Positions 54,141-63,982 of a stretch of DNA of 64,000 nt are shown here, piece after piece. Under the pieces are notes generated by a model, which made no database searches, was not told where the DNA came from, and saw only the letters and a list, made by a program, of their open reading frames with translations. Each line of letters opens with the position of its first letter. The first letter of the stretch is position 1. Source of the stretch: Cyclobacteriaceae bacterium (GTDB taxonomy: Bacteria; Bacteroidota; Bacteroidia; Cytophagales; Cyclobacteriaceae); the NCBI GenBank assembly GCA_028285445.1, contig JANQPQ010000050.1:62001-126000 (forward strand). The letters run 5' to 3'. Both the position numbers and the translations under genes were made by a program.

Positions 54141-55493
54141 TTAACTACCAGGGAGTGAAATGCCTTTTATTCTTCTGTAGGTTGATAGGGCAAATCGATC
54201 TGTCATGCTTGAGATGTAATCGAGACACACCATTAAGGTTTGATAAATATCCCCTTTGGGAAGGCTTACCTGGATCTCCGGAGGCAACAATCGCAGAATA
54301 GCCTGATGCTTTTTCGAAAATTCAGGTGAAGCAACGCAATCAAAATAAGCTGCCTGTGTAAACTCTTCCAAAAGGCCCGGTAGCACCTCAAACCCTGCAG
54401 CCTCCGTTTCAATAACGGTCTGAGAGCGATATATCTTTTCTATCGATATTGCCATGATATCGGCCAGGGGTTTTTCTGCTTCTATTAAATCTGTTAGGGC
54501 GGTATCAAAATTACCCGATAATATTTCCGCCTCATTGTCAACGAAGCACTGCGCACACTGCTCGATCAAAACTCCGATAGTCATAGCACGAAGTAGCCCC
54601 ACTTTTTCGTTCTGCCCTGCATATTCCTCCAACCTCGGTAATTCTAGTTTGTCTTTGAGAATGGCCGAAAACAACTCTAAGGCTTCTTCGTAGCTTACGA
54701 GCCCCAGTCGACAGCCATCTTCAAGATCAATAATATGATAACAAATATCGTCTGCTGCTTCTACCAGGAATGCAAGCGGATGCCTACACCAGTTGGCATT
54801 GTCTTTATCGCCCATTGGGATCATACCAACCGAGTGTGCTACCTCCTGGAAAAGTTCTTTTTCACTTTGGAAGAAACCGAACTTTTTCTGGCTTCTTCTG
54901 TTCTTATCAACCTTCTCGATTACTGACTCGCGAGGATACTTACTAAAAGCGGCAAGAGTAGCATTTGTAAGTTTCAGCCCTTGAAGGTTGGTCTTGTTCA
55001 TAATGCGGAAACCCTGCGCATTTCCTTCAAAATGGCATAAATCAGCCCATTGCTTGGAGTCTACCTTATCTTGAAAAAACTTGCCTCGTTCATTATGCAA
55101 AAAAAAGTCGCCGATAGCATCTTCTCCGGAATGTCCAAATGGCGGATTCCCTAAATCGTGGGCTAGAGCCGCAGCTGCCACAATAGCTCCAAAATCAAAT
55201 CCAGTAATTTCAGCTTTGGCCAGGTCGCTATTCCTTTCACAAATAACGCTTCCAACTGTTCTTCCCATTGATCGGCCCACACTTGAAACCTCCAAGCTAT
55301 GCGTTAGTCGAGTATGTACAAAATCATTTTCCGGAAGTGGAAATACCTGGGTCTTGTCTTGTAATTTTCTGAAGGGGTGGGAGAAAATGATGCGATCATA
55401 ATCTTGCTCAAAGGCACTGCGGTCTCCAACTCCTGCTGACTGTTGCTTGCCTTTGCCAATACGATCGACTGTTAATAGTTGCTCCCAGTTCAT
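54141..55493 (-). CDS. dgt: dGTP triphosphohydrolase (dGTPase family)
   Basis: About 450 residues from the ATG at 55493; the longer frame runs into the upstream gene. HD-domain hydrolase releasing triphosphate from dNTPs: FRKLQDKTQVF, HTRLTHSLEVSSVGR, AHDLGNPPFGHSGEDA (HD metal pair), EAADDICYHIIDLEDG. It keeps dNTP pools low and may protect against phages. Third gene of the glyS - MtfA-like - dgt operon (10-base spacer). Confidence 0.92.
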   Translation of the reverse strand: MNWEQLLTVDRIGKGKQQSAGVGDRSAFEQDYDRIIFSHPFRKLQDKTQVFPLPENDFVHTRLTHSLEVSSVGRSMGRTVGSVICERNSDLAKAEITGFDFGAIVAAAALAHDLGNPPFGHSGEDAIGDFFLHNERGKFFQDKVDSKQWADLCHFEGNAQGFRIMNKTNLQGLKLTNATLAAFSKYPRESVIEKVDKNRRSQKKFGFFQSEKELFQEVAHSVGMIPMGDKDNANWCRHPLAFLVEAADDICYHIIDLEDGCRLGLVSYEEALELFSAILKDKLELPRLEEYAGQNEKVGLLRAMTIGVLIEQCAQCFVDNEAEILSGNFDTALTDLIEAEKPLADIMAISIEKIYRSQTVIETEAAGFEVLPGLLEEFTQAAYFDCVASPEFSKKHQAILRLLPPEIQVSLPKGDIYQTLMVCLDYISSMTDRFALSTYRRIKGISLPGS

Positions 55494-55503
55494 TATCAGT
55501 AAT

Positions 55504-56322
55504 TTAGGAAAGATTGAATACTTGTAAGGGATCTTGTTTAAGCATCCCTTGGAGTGTTGAGTAAAGATTGGGCAAATTCTCACGAAATTCCAGAGGCTGT
55601 TCAAAAAAGTATTCAACCGCTACCGCAAAAAACTCCTCTTCATTAGTCATAGCATATTCGCGGAGGAAGGAAGGATTTCCGGCATCGTACCTCGCCATTT
55701 CCTCCAGCGCATGTTCTCGCCATTTCAGAAGTAGTTTATCATCAAAAAAGTTGTACTCATTATTGGTGATCATATTTTCAAACCTCAATGCATGCGCCAT
55801 TTCATGCAGACCTACATTCCTTGAATCATGAGGGTCAATATAACCGTCGACAAAGCTCTTCCAGCTGAGAACAATGATGCCATGCCGAATGTTGACCTCC
55901 CCTTTGTGGTAACGCTTACTAATAGTCGAATAGTAGTCGTCAGGATAAACCAATATTCTTCTGAAGTGCTGGAGAAATATGCCTGGCAAACCAAAAGTTA
56001 ATTGTACCGATGAGGCGGCAATTAGTGCTTTCATCTCATCCGTAACCTCAGGAATATCGCGGGGCACAAACTTCTTGACCGATATAAAGTACTGAACTTT
56101 ACGTTCGAATTTTTTCTTGTTAGAAGGAGATAACCGATTGTAGTATCCGAAGTATTTTTTTAGGGTTTCTTTATAAGACGCTTTGATCGGCAAAACCCTT
56201 GATTTCATCCCACCAACGATCGCATCGAACGTAACGCGGGCGACTGTATACAAGGCAAGGCCAACAACGAAGATTCCAAAAAGAAAAGAAAGGAAGACTA
56301 ATAGACCTGATACGGCGGTCAT
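55504..56322 (-). CDS. MtfA-like zinc peptidase
   Basis: A 272-residue protein. A TM helix at the N-terminus (about 5-27) is followed by an MtfA-type gluzincin domain: zinc motif H173-E174-M-A-H177 in GLHEMAHAL and a downstream Glu in NEEEFFAVAVEYFFEQP. E. coli MtfA (YeeI) interacts with the glucose-PTS regulator Mlc and has aminopeptidase activity; here an anchored form. Start is adjacent to the glyS stop (no gap), indicating co-translation. Confidence 0.88.
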   Translation of the reverse strand: MTAVSGLLVFLSFLFGIFVVGLALYTVARVTFDAIVGGMKSRVLPIKASYKETLKKYFGYYNRLSPSNKKKFERKVQYFISVKKFVPRDIPEVTDEMKALIAASSVQLTFGLPGIFLQHFRRILVYPDDYYSTISKRYHKGEVNIRHGIIVLSWKSFVDGYIDPHDSRNVGLHEMAHALRFENMITNNEYNFFDDKLLLKWREHALEEMARYDAGNPSFLREYAMTNEEEFFAVAVEYFFEQPLEFRENLPNLYSTLQGMLKQDPLQVFNLS

Positions 56323-57867
56323 TTAAAGTGATTTTAGGAGATTGGTCATAGCCGTTAGTTCTGAAATTCTTGACTTCAATTCTTCTATAGAGCATCTCTC
56401 TTGCTCCATGCTATCCCTATCTCTAACGGTAACTGTATTGTCTTCAAGAGTTTGATGATCTACTGTAATGCAAAATGGTGTACCAATGGCATCCTGGCGA
56501 CGATAGCGTCTGCCGATAGCGTCTTTCTCGTCGTAGTTGCAGGAGTAATCAAATTTAAGAGATGATATAATCTCGCGAGCTTTCTCCGGTAAACCATCCC
56601 TCTTGATCAAAGGTAGTACCGCAACCTGACTTGGAGCCAATGCCGGCGGTAGCGCTAGCACTACTCTCTCACTACCATCTTCCAACTTTTCTTCCTTATA
56701 ACAACCGGAAAGAACCGCTAAGAACATTCGATCCAAACCAATGGAGGTTTCAATTACATAAGGCACATAAGACTGCTCTTCTTGAGGGTCGAAGAACTGC
56801 AACTTCTTACCAGAGTGTTCTTCGTGTGCCTTCAGATCGAAGTCTGTTCGGGAATGAATACCTTCTAGCTCCTTAAATCCCATGGGGAAATTGAACTCTA
56901 TATCGCAGGCAGCGTTTGCATAGTGCGCAAGATTGAGATGATCATGGAAGCGATAGTTACTTTCATCCATTCCCAGCGAACGGTGCCAGGCTATTCTCTT
57001 TTCCTTCCACTGCTCATACCAATCCATCTCCTCACCAGGTTTCACAAAGAATTGCATCTCCATCTGCTCAAACTCCCTCATTCTAAAAATGAATTGCCTT
57101 GCTATTATTTCATTGCGGAAAGCCTTGCCGATTTGAGCTATCCCAAATGGAATCTTCATCCTGCCGCTTTTCTGCACATTCAAAAAGTTGACAAAAATTC
57201 CTTGAGCCGTTTCGGGGCGCAAGTAGATTTTGCTGGAGTCATCGGCAAGAGATCCTATATCTGTTGAAAACATCAGGTTGAATTGCCGTACCTCTGTCCA
57301 GTTTCTCGAACCTGAAACCGGGCAGGCGATCTCCAGCTCTTCAATCAGTGCTTTCAAAGCATCAAAGTCGCTGTTCTCTATGGAATTTTTAAGGCGCTCA
57401 TTGATGGAGTTGATCTTCTCCTGGTATTGCACTACCCTTTGGTTGGTGCTAACAAACTGGTCTTTGTCGAAATCATCGCCAAATCTCTTTTCGGCTTTGG
57501 TTACTTCCTTATCAATTTTCCCCTGCACCTTGGCTATATGATCTTCTACCAATACATCGGCGCGGTATCTCTTCTTGGAGTCTTTATTGTCAATTAAGGG
57601 GTCATTAAAGGCATCCACATGGCCCGATGCCTTCCAGGTGGTAGGGTGCATAAATATGGAGGCATCTATGCCTACTATGTTCTCGTGCATTTGCACCATA
57701 GCCCGCCACCAATATTCTTTGATTTTGTTTTTTAGCTCAACTCCATTTTGGCCATAGTCATAGGCTGCAGCAAGCCCATCGTAGATTTCACTTGAAGGAA
57801 AGATGAAACCGTATTCCTTAGCGTGAGAAATTATTTTTTTGAGAAGATTATCGTCCTTTTCAGCCAT
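56323..57867 (-). CDS. glyS: glycyl-tRNA synthetase (dimeric, class II)
   Basis: A 514-residue single-chain GlyRS (alpha2 type, glyQS-like), charging tRNA-Gly. Class II motif 2 FRNEIIARQFIFRMREFEQ and motif 3 ETSIGLDRMFLAVL are clear, with the start GFIFPSSEIYDGLAA and an insert of about 80 residues (100-180) typical of Bacteroidota. C-terminal anticodon-binding domain from about 405. First gene of an operon with mtfA-like and dgt genes; TATCTTTG lies just five bases before the ATG. Confidence 0.95.
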   Translation of the reverse strand: MAEKDDNLLKKIISHAKEYGFIFPSSEIYDGLAAAYDYGQNGVELKNKIKEYWWRAMVQMHENIVGIDASIFMHPTTWKASGHVDAFNDPLIDNKDSKKRYRADVLVEDHIAKVQGKIDKEVTKAEKRFGDDFDKDQFVSTNQRVVQYQEKINSINERLKNSIENSDFDALKALIEELEIACPVSGSRNWTEVRQFNLMFSTDIGSLADDSSKIYLRPETAQGIFVNFLNVQKSGRMKIPFGIAQIGKAFRNEIIARQFIFRMREFEQMEMQFFVKPGEEMDWYEQWKEKRIAWHRSLGMDESNYRFHDHLNLAHYANAACDIEFNFPMGFKELEGIHSRTDFDLKAHEEHSGKKLQFFDPQEEQSYVPYVIETSIGLDRMFLAVLSGCYKEEKLEDGSERVVLALPPALAPSQVAVLPLIKRDGLPEKAREIISSLKFDYSCNYDEKDAIGRRYRRQDAIGTPFCITVDHQTLEDNTVTVRDRDSMEQERCSIEELKSRISELTAMTNLLKSL

Positions 57868-57872
57868 GGCGG

Positions 57873-57880
57873 CAAAGATA
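57873..57880 (-). promoter_or_regulatory. TAnnTTTG -7 element of glyS, nearly leaderless
   Basis: Minus-strand TATCTTTG followed by CCGCC and the glyS ATG. With the usual distance from -7 element to start site the mRNA would begin at or next to the ATG. Confidence 0.5.
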
Positions 57881-57919
57881 GGTAAAAGCCTGTTGTTAAG
57901 GAAAGCTAACCATGCCGTA

Positions 57920-59626
57920 TTAGCGATTGGGCAACGTCACTCTAAACTCACTACCAACGCCGGGCTCAGATTGCAGATTAATCATACCTCCCAATTGCAC
58001 CGCGGCTTCATTAGCAATGTATAGCCCAAGACCCGATCCCTTGGATATCTCCGATGCCCGGTAAAACATATCAAACACTTTCTTTTGAAAATCGGGTTCT
58101 ATTCCAATGCCATTGTCTTCAACTTTCAATACAACCGATGGATTTCCCTTTTCTGCTGAAACAAGAACATATGGCTTCTGCTGTTGGTAGTTATGGTACT
58201 TAACGGCATTGTAAATTAAGTTATTCAGAATGGTGCGCAACCTTGACTTGTCAACTTCCAATTGCAATTGAGGGTCGATACTGATTCGGAAGTCAATTGC
58301 GCTAATATTCTCAATAAACCTTAAGTTATCTATGACCTGCTTCACAAGTTCGTTCAGTTCAATTCTTTCCGGTTTCAATTCCACCCTGGAATTTCTGCTG
58401 TAATCAATAATTTCCTGAACGAAATCATCCAAAGTCTTCACCCTCTCGTCCATCATGTCGATGCAAGCGGATATTTCCTCAATTGAGTTTGATTGCCTGG
58501 CAATATTTACAAGTCCCATCATTGAGCGCAATGGCGCGCGCAAGTCGTGTGATGTACTGTAGACGAACTTATCCAGTTCCTGGTTGGTTTTTTCCAGAAC
58601 TGCATTTTGCCTGGTGATTTGCTCCTCAGCCAATTTTCTATCAGTAATGTCAACCATCGAGCCGACCATGCGCACAGCTCTCCCCTCAGAATTCCATTCG
58701 GCTTGGGCACTGTCCGAAAACCAACGGTACTCCCCTGATTTCATTCTTAGCTTGCATTCCATATTGTAGGGCTCTTGCTTTAGAAGGTGCCTGTTAACAA
58801 GGTCTGAAACTCGATCGAGATGATCTGGATGAACCATATCCAATACCGTCTGACCCGGAATATCTACCAGTTCCTCCTCAGCATATCCTAGCATTCTTTT
58901 CCACTTAACCGAAAGCTTCATCACATTGTTAGTAATATCCCAGTCCCACAAACCGGAGTTGATACCTCGCAAGGCAAGTGCATATTGCCTCTGACTGGAT
59001 TCCAACTGCTGCGCGAGTTCCTTTAGGTACTCCCCATTTTCTGACAATTCCTTTTCTGAATTGTGATTCAGACGTATAAGAAACTGTATAATAACCGTAG
59101 CACTAATCATGGCAATCATGGTGTTGATTACCTGATTAATCCTGTCCAATTCCGGGGAGAAAGTAACCTTCTCTAATATTGAGTAATCACTAAGCAGCGC
59201 TAAGGCTGCTAGCCCTAGTGACATCAGAGTCATTAACAAAGCTTTATATCTTCCTTTATGCCCGAACATAGCAAAAGAAGCCATGCATATTGGGATAAAA
59301 TACATCAAGCCATAAAGGTGGGTCCCCTGCCGGGTCACAAAAAGATACACTACTGCATTTATGTTTAGTAGGCTCACAACTTTAGCCAACTCGTATCTCC
59401 CAAGCCTAATAAGAGCAACTACTAACAAAGAGCCTCCTCCCAGTAAAGCATAGACTAACAAAGAGCCAAAAGCTTGGGTAATCATATCGAAAACGATATA
59501 AAAAACGCCAATTCCACCGCACAAAATACTGAGCTGACCATTGAGAATGATCATCTTGTATTCATTTTGCGGTAGGTTGGGTGGGCGATTCCGGAATAGG
59601 AAATGTCGAAAGAAGGAAGCTGCCAT
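57920..59626 (-). CDS. membrane PAS-domain sensor histidine kinase
   Basis: A 568-residue kinase. N-terminal part with about six TM helices (25-190), a coiled stretch, a PAS_3 domain (about 210-330; GLWDWDI, EYRWFSDSAQAEW), HisKA with H-box YSTSHDLRAPLRSMMGL, and HATPase_c with N box LNNLIYNAVKYH, G1 VEDNGIGIE and G2 GSGLGLYIANEA. No receiver domain and no adjacent response regulator, so it is an orphan. It begins 89 bases after the antiporter stop in an AT-rich gap. Confidence 0.9.
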   Translation of the reverse strand: MAASFFRHFLFRNRPPNLPQNEYKMIILNGQLSILCGGIGVFYIVFDMITQAFGSLLVYALLGGGSLLVVALIRLGRYELAKVVSLLNINAVVYLFVTRQGTHLYGLMYFIPICMASFAMFGHKGRYKALLMTLMSLGLAALALLSDYSILEKVTFSPELDRINQVINTMIAMISATVIIQFLIRLNHNSEKELSENGEYLKELAQQLESSQRQYALALRGINSGLWDWDITNNVMKLSVKWKRMLGYAEEELVDIPGQTVLDMVHPDHLDRVSDLVNRHLLKQEPYNMECKLRMKSGEYRWFSDSAQAEWNSEGRAVRMVGSMVDITDRKLAEEQITRQNAVLEKTNQELDKFVYSTSHDLRAPLRSMMGLVNIARQSNSIEEISACIDMMDERVKTLDDFVQEIIDYSRNSRVELKPERIELNELVKQVIDNLRFIENISAIDFRISIDPQLQLEVDKSRLRTILNNLIYNAVKYHNYQQQKPYVLVSAEKGNPSVVLKVEDNGIGIEPDFQKKVFDMFYRASEISKGSGLGLYIANEAAVQLGGMINLQSEPGVGSEFRVTLPNR

Positions 59627-59715
59627 GGTCTAATCGGACCGTAAAACGTTATAAATCAAAAATATGATTTAAATAATTAATTATATTAAATTTTAAAGAA
59701 TTATGATCGAAAAAC

Positions 59716-61665
59716 TTACAGGCCCGGGCTGCGGCTTGGCTTTTTTTCGAATTTGAGAATCATGTTAGATAAGCTCTGATCTGAACCAACGGCGGTAATC
59801 AGATCTCCCATTCTTAACCGTGTATAACCATGGGTAATAATCATTTGCCCGCGTCTTTTGATGGAAAGAATAATGATATCTTGTGGCAGGTGCAAGTCGC
59901 GAAGTGGGATGCCATGCATGTTGGAATCGGAGACTTCGATTTCTATAGTATCCTGACCCTCCTGCATTCCCAGAAGAAGAGAAGCGGCCTGCGGCGATCT
60001 TACGAAATGGTCCATCAAACTTACAATTGCTGTTGATGGATCTACTATCAGGCAACCCAAGTCACTAAAATTCTGCATGTTGTAGTGATGATTCAAACGC
60101 ACAATCATGTCTTTAGTGCCGTACTCTTCATATGCAAGTTCACAGATCTTCAAATTCTCGTTATCTGTTAGCATGGTAACAATGGCCTCCGTTTCAGAGG
60201 CCTCCAGGTTGTCGAAAGTCTCTTTGGTTAGGTCTTCTATTATTCTGATATCTAAACCCGGATAGTCTTCCATATTTACGTCTGTTCTCAACGTGGCGAT
60301 CTTAACTTCCCAGCCATGATCACCTAATTGTTTGGCTAGTGCAACTGATTGGTTTTCCAATCCAAAGATTATGGCATCGCGAACTCCCTCATAGGCGGCG
60401 CTTTGAGCCCTTTGGCGGCCCTCGTTGACCATGGTAATTGACCATTTGAATAGCGGTGGCCCGATAATCTGATTAAGAACAATTACGGAAATTACCATGG
60501 TTGCAAACGTATTTCCCCATTCGGGAAAAGTCTGAGCAACTACAGTTGCCAGGCCAAGACCAACTCCAGCCTGGGTTACATAAGGCATCCACCCAATTCT
60601 ATTAAAAAGTGGAGGATCACCGGCAAGAGTACCTCCTACATAAGACCCTATAACCATGGAGGACAGTCTTACCAGAAACAGAACGATGGCAATTCCCCAC
60701 ATTGAAAAAAGTATATCCAGGGAAATACTTGCCCCAACAAGGGTAAAGAACAAAGCATAAATTACCGGTGATATTTCATTGATAATACTTAGAAATTCGT
60801 AGCGGTATTTACTGTAGTTAGATAGGATGAAACTACCTATGATACAGATTAGAAGGGGTTCAAGATGTACGCCGTTATTAACATATTCCAAAGTGCTATC
60901 TCGCACGAAATGGCTTAGTAGATAAACACCATATCCTACGGCCAGGATGTAAATGGCTTTGGCATATCTGTGAATTCTTAACTGCAGAATAAGTTTAAGG
61001 ATCTGGAATAGCAGATACCCAATCCCAAATGATAAAAGCAGCTCACCTACCAGAACCAGAACGAAAGCGAAGCTAAGTGTTCCACCCTTAACCAGTGTAA
61101 CAGCAATCGACAGGTTCAATGCAAAAAGCACTATAACCAGGAAATCTTTCAACACTGTTACTCCAAGAGCTGTTTGCGTAAAAGGGCCCTTTGCCCGCAT
61201 CTCGTTAATTACAGCTATTGCCGAGGCGGGAGACCTGGCAACAAAGATTGTCCCTGCCAGGATTGATACCGCAATTTTAGCCGAAGGCGACATATCCTTC
61301 ATAAACGACACGTAGTCTGCCAGAAAATAGACTATGACGCTACTCATAATGAAAGTGACCGCCAACTGACCAAAAGTCATCCACTTAATGCTTTTGAACC
61401 TGCTCCTAAGCTCTTTGAGATATAATTCACCGCTGGCAGCAAATGCGATGTAGGCCAGGGAAATTTCATTTATAAAGTACAGCGACGACTTGGATTCGAC
61501 CGGAATAAGTCTGAAAATGAAAGGCCCAGCTGCTATTCCAGTTATCAGTAAACCAGTGATAATTGGAAGTTTTATCATCTGAAACAGCCTGGCGATCTGA
61601 TTGGCCGCCACCACTACTATCAAAAAGCCAGCTAATAAAATGACGAACTCCTGAACTGGATGCAT
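59716..61665 (-). CDS. Kef/CPA2-type cation:proton antiporter with TrkA domains
   Basis: A 649-residue transporter. About 12-13 TM helices (1-420) of the CPA2 Na+/H+ exchanger fold include ARSPASAIAVINEM with the family's central Asp/Asn region. The soluble part has a degenerate TrkA-N (Rossmann) domain (about 430-545; AIIFGLENQSVALAKQLGDH, whose Gly-rich loop is altered) and a TrkA-C/RCK_C domain (about 565-640). It probably exchanges K+ or Na+ for H+ under nucleotide control. It is divergent from the DUF547 gene. Confidence 0.9.
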   Translation of the reverse strand: MHPVQEFVILLAGFLIVVVAANQIARLFQMIKLPIITGLLITGIAAGPFIFRLIPVESKSSLYFINEISLAYIAFAASGELYLKELRSRFKSIKWMTFGQLAVTFIMSSVIVYFLADYVSFMKDMSPSAKIAVSILAGTIFVARSPASAIAVINEMRAKGPFTQTALGVTVLKDFLVIVLFALNLSIAVTLVKGGTLSFAFVLVLVGELLLSFGIGYLLFQILKLILQLRIHRYAKAIYILAVGYGVYLLSHFVRDSTLEYVNNGVHLEPLLICIIGSFILSNYSKYRYEFLSIINEISPVIYALFFTLVGASISLDILFSMWGIAIVLFLVRLSSMVIGSYVGGTLAGDPPLFNRIGWMPYVTQAGVGLGLATVVAQTFPEWGNTFATMVISVIVLNQIIGPPLFKWSITMVNEGRQRAQSAAYEGVRDAIIFGLENQSVALAKQLGDHGWEVKIATLRTDVNMEDYPGLDIRIIEDLTKETFDNLEASETEAIVTMLTDNENLKICELAYEEYGTKDMIVRLNHHYNMQNFSDLGCLIVDPSTAIVSLMDHFVRSPQAASLLLGMQEGQDTIEIEVSDSNMHGIPLRDLHLPQDIIILSIKRRGQMIITHGYTRLRMGDLITAVGSDQSLSNMILKFEKKPSRSPGL

Positions 61666-61720
61666 AGATGAGGTGTTATCAGTCTTGGCGTGAATCGTAA
61701 GGTGTCGAAATTTTCTTAAA

Positions 61721-62539
61721 ATGAGAAAGAAAATCTATTTGCTTCAATCCACGTTCGTAATACCATTTTATAAAAAACTGAGAAATAAGTACTTCCATAT
61801 TGCACTGGGTATGGTGCTGACGATGCAATTTAGTTTAGTGTCCGGCCAAGGTATAAACGATCACCAATTGTGGGATGATCTAGTCAATTCTTATGTGGAC
61901 AAAAATGGATTTGTAGACTACCAGGGCTTCATTGACGATTCGGTAAGGCTAGGCAACTACCTCCAGGTTCTTTCCCAAAACCATCCGTCTGAATCCTGGT
62001 CAACCAATGAGCAAATGGCCTATTGGATTAATGCCTACAATGCTTTTACAATTAAGCTCATTGTGGATTACTATCCTCTAAATGGAATCAAGGAAATTGG
62101 CTCTAAGATCCAGGTGCCTTTTGTTAATACTCCCTGGGACATCAAGTTTATTTTTATTGGTGATAGCAAATACGACCTCAACAACATTGAGCATAAGATA
62201 TTAAGGAAACAATTCGACGATCCCAGGGTGCATTTCGCCCTTGTTTGCGCATCTATGTCGTGCCCGAAACTACGGCAGGAGGCATATACTGCGTCTAAAT
62301 TGGATGAGCAACTGCAAGAACAAACCGTTCAATTTCTTCTTGATTCCAGTCGCAATGAAATTGATCCTGAACGACCGAGGCTATCTAAAATATTCAGCTG
62401 GTATAAAGGTGATTTCACCAAAGAGGGATCTTTGGTTGAGTGGCTCAACCAGTACCTTGATACTCCTATTAGAAGTAAGGCAAAGGTATCTTTCCAACGC
62501 TACGATTGGGGGCTGAACGATCAGGCCCGAATAAGGTAA
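61721..62539 (+). CDS. secreted DUF547 protein
   Basis: A 272-residue protein of the DUF547 family, whose function is unknown. A signal-like segment (about 27-43, ending SGQ) follows a basic leader. The family core shows YVDKNGFVDYQGF, AYWINAYNAFTIKLI, IEHKILR and HFALVCASMSCPKLR with the conserved Cys pair. The conserved acidic/Cys residues hint at a cysteine-based hydrolase, without proof. It is divergent from the antiporter. Confidence 0.82.
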   Translation: MRKKIYLLQSTFVIPFYKKLRNKYFHIALGMVLTMQFSLVSGQGINDHQLWDDLVNSYVDKNGFVDYQGFIDDSVRLGNYLQVLSQNHPSESWSTNEQMAYWINAYNAFTIKLIVDYYPLNGIKEIGSKIQVPFVNTPWDIKFIFIGDSKYDLNNIEHKILRKQFDDPRVHFALVCASMSCPKLRQEAYTASKLDEQLQEQTVQFLLDSSRNEIDPERPRLSKIFSWYKGDFTKEGSLVEWLNQYLDTPIRSKAKVSFQRYDWGLNDQARIR

Positions 62540-62604
62540 ACTATTATCGGCCCTTACCTTTAGCCGATTTCTACATGCCATATTTACATTCAAAATTTTG
62601 ATGA

Positions 62605-63129
62605 ATGAAAATGATTAGATCGCTATTGATTTTAATATTTCTACTTGGGGCTTCTTTGGCTATGGCCCAAGACCAAACCACGCCAGTAAAGCCTTGTCAA
62701 AACTCTGAAAAATATAGACAATTCGATTTTTGGATTGGGAAGTGGGAAGTGAAAAATCCAGATGGCCAACTGGTAGGACATAACAACATTGAGCTAATCC
62801 TTGATGGGTGTGTTCTGATGGAAAACTGGACTGGCCAGGGAGCTTCCCGCGGAAAAAGTTTCAACTATTACAATGCCTATACTGGCAAGTGGGTACAAAA
62901 GTGGATAGATAACTTTGGCAACCCCCTGGAACTGGAGGGCAATCTTAAGGACGGTAACATGCATTTTAATGGCACCTCTCTAAACCCCCAGGGGCAGCAA
63001 ATTATGAGTAAGTTAACTTTCTATAAGATTGATGACAACCATGTGCGGCAACATTGGGAAATGTCTGCTGACAAGGGAGAAACGTGGCAAACGGCTTTTG
63101 ATGGACACTATTACCGATTAGAGAACTAG
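62605..63129 (+). CDS. secreted DUF1579-like protein
   Basis: A 174-residue protein with signal peptide (cleavage near SLAMAQ). The mature part is a lipocalin-like beta barrel of the DUF1579 type: FDFWIGKWEVKNPDG, VLMENWTGQG, VRQHWEMSADKGETW. Function unknown, ligand binding suspected. It converges with mazG; their stops share the palindrome CTAG (63126-63129). Confidence 0.75.
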   Translation: MKMIRSLLILIFLLGASLAMAQDQTTPVKPCQNSEKYRQFDFWIGKWEVKNPDGQLVGHNNIELILDGCVLMENWTGQGASRGKSFNYYNAYTGKWVQKWIDNFGNPLELEGNLKDGNMHFNGTSLNPQGQQIMSKLTFYKIDDNHVRQHWEMSADKGETWQTAFDGHYYRLEN

Positions 63130-63926
63130 CCCGCCTGGTTCTTTTTTGCCCTCTCCCAATACTGATCCATCTCGAGTAGGGTCATATCGGAGAGGGCTTT
63201 GCCATCCTTCTTAGTTTCCTCCTCCATAAATCTAAATCGAGAAATAAATTTTTGGTTGGTCCGTTCCAATGCCTCCTCTGGATTTATATCCACAAATCGT
63301 GCGTAGTTGACAAGGGAGAATAGCAGATCACCAAATTCATCAGCTTGCCTGTCAGCATCCTCTTCTTGCTTAAACTCATTTAACTCCTCTTGAACTTTTT
63401 CCCAAACCTGGTTTTGATTCTCCCAATCGAAACCGATGCCACGGGCTTTCTCTTGAACCCGCATGGCCTTTACCATCGCCGGTAAAGATTTTGGAACTCC
63501 GCCCAATACTGATTTATTACCCTTTTCTTTCAGCTTTAATTTCTCCCAGTTCTGCTTTACGGCTTCCTCATCATCAACTTGCACATCTCCATAAATGTGT
63601 GGGTGCCGGGCAACCAGTTTGTCACAAACAGTTTCAAGAACATCAGCTATGTCAAAATCATTTGTTTCGGAAGCAATTCGTGCATAGAAAACCATATGTA
63701 GCATTAAGTCTCCCAGCTCCTTTTTTATATCGTCAAGATTTGCTCGAATGATTGCGTCTGATAACTCGTAGGTCTCCTCAAGGGTAAGGTGTCTAAGACT
63801 CTCGTAAGTTTGTTTCTTATCCCAGGGGCAATTCTCACGTAGCTCATCCATAATAGTCAACAACCGATCAAAAGCGTCCAACTTAGCTTTTCTATTGTCA
63901 TCAACAGTCGCCTTGATATTTGCCAT
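63126..63926 (-). CDS. mazG: nucleoside triphosphate pyrophosphohydrolase MazG
   Basis: A 266-residue all-alpha NTP pyrophosphatase with two MazG repeats: the active N-repeat has LTLEETYELSDAI and DIKKELGDLMLHMVF (E-E-x-x-E ... E-x-x-D Mg-binding), the second has ADEFGDLLFSLVNYAR. It cleaves NTPs/dNTPs to NMP + PPi, cleaning non-canonical nucleotides and lowering (p)ppGpp via MazEF-related effects. Length is full. A -7 element lies at the window's right edge, in a divergent region. Confidence 0.95.
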   Translation of the reverse strand: MANIKATVDDNRKAKLDAFDRLLTIMDELRENCPWDKKQTYESLRHLTLEETYELSDAIIRANLDDIKKELGDLMLHMVFYARIASETNDFDIADVLETVCDKLVARHPHIYGDVQVDDEEAVKQNWEKLKLKEKGNKSVLGGVPKSLPAMVKAMRVQEKARGIGFDWENQNQVWEKVQEELNEFKQEEDADRQADEFGDLLFSLVNYARFVDINPEEALERTNQKFISRFRFMEEETKKDGKALSDMTLLEMDQYWERAKKNQAG

Positions 63927-63982
63927 TTCAGGAATAGGGTTAGAAACTTTTAGTGGGGAAATATTGTTTCCTTATTAAATAT

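Noticed and set aside
54141-55493. dGTPase as a member of an antiphage system
   Set aside because: It lies in a glyS - MtfA-like - dgt operon with no other defence gene, so ordinary nucleotide housekeeping is the simpler reading.
59655-59672. AT-rich inverted repeat AAATCA...TGATTT between antiporter and histidine kinase genes
   Set aside because: Weak stem in very AT-rich DNA; no T-run on the required side.
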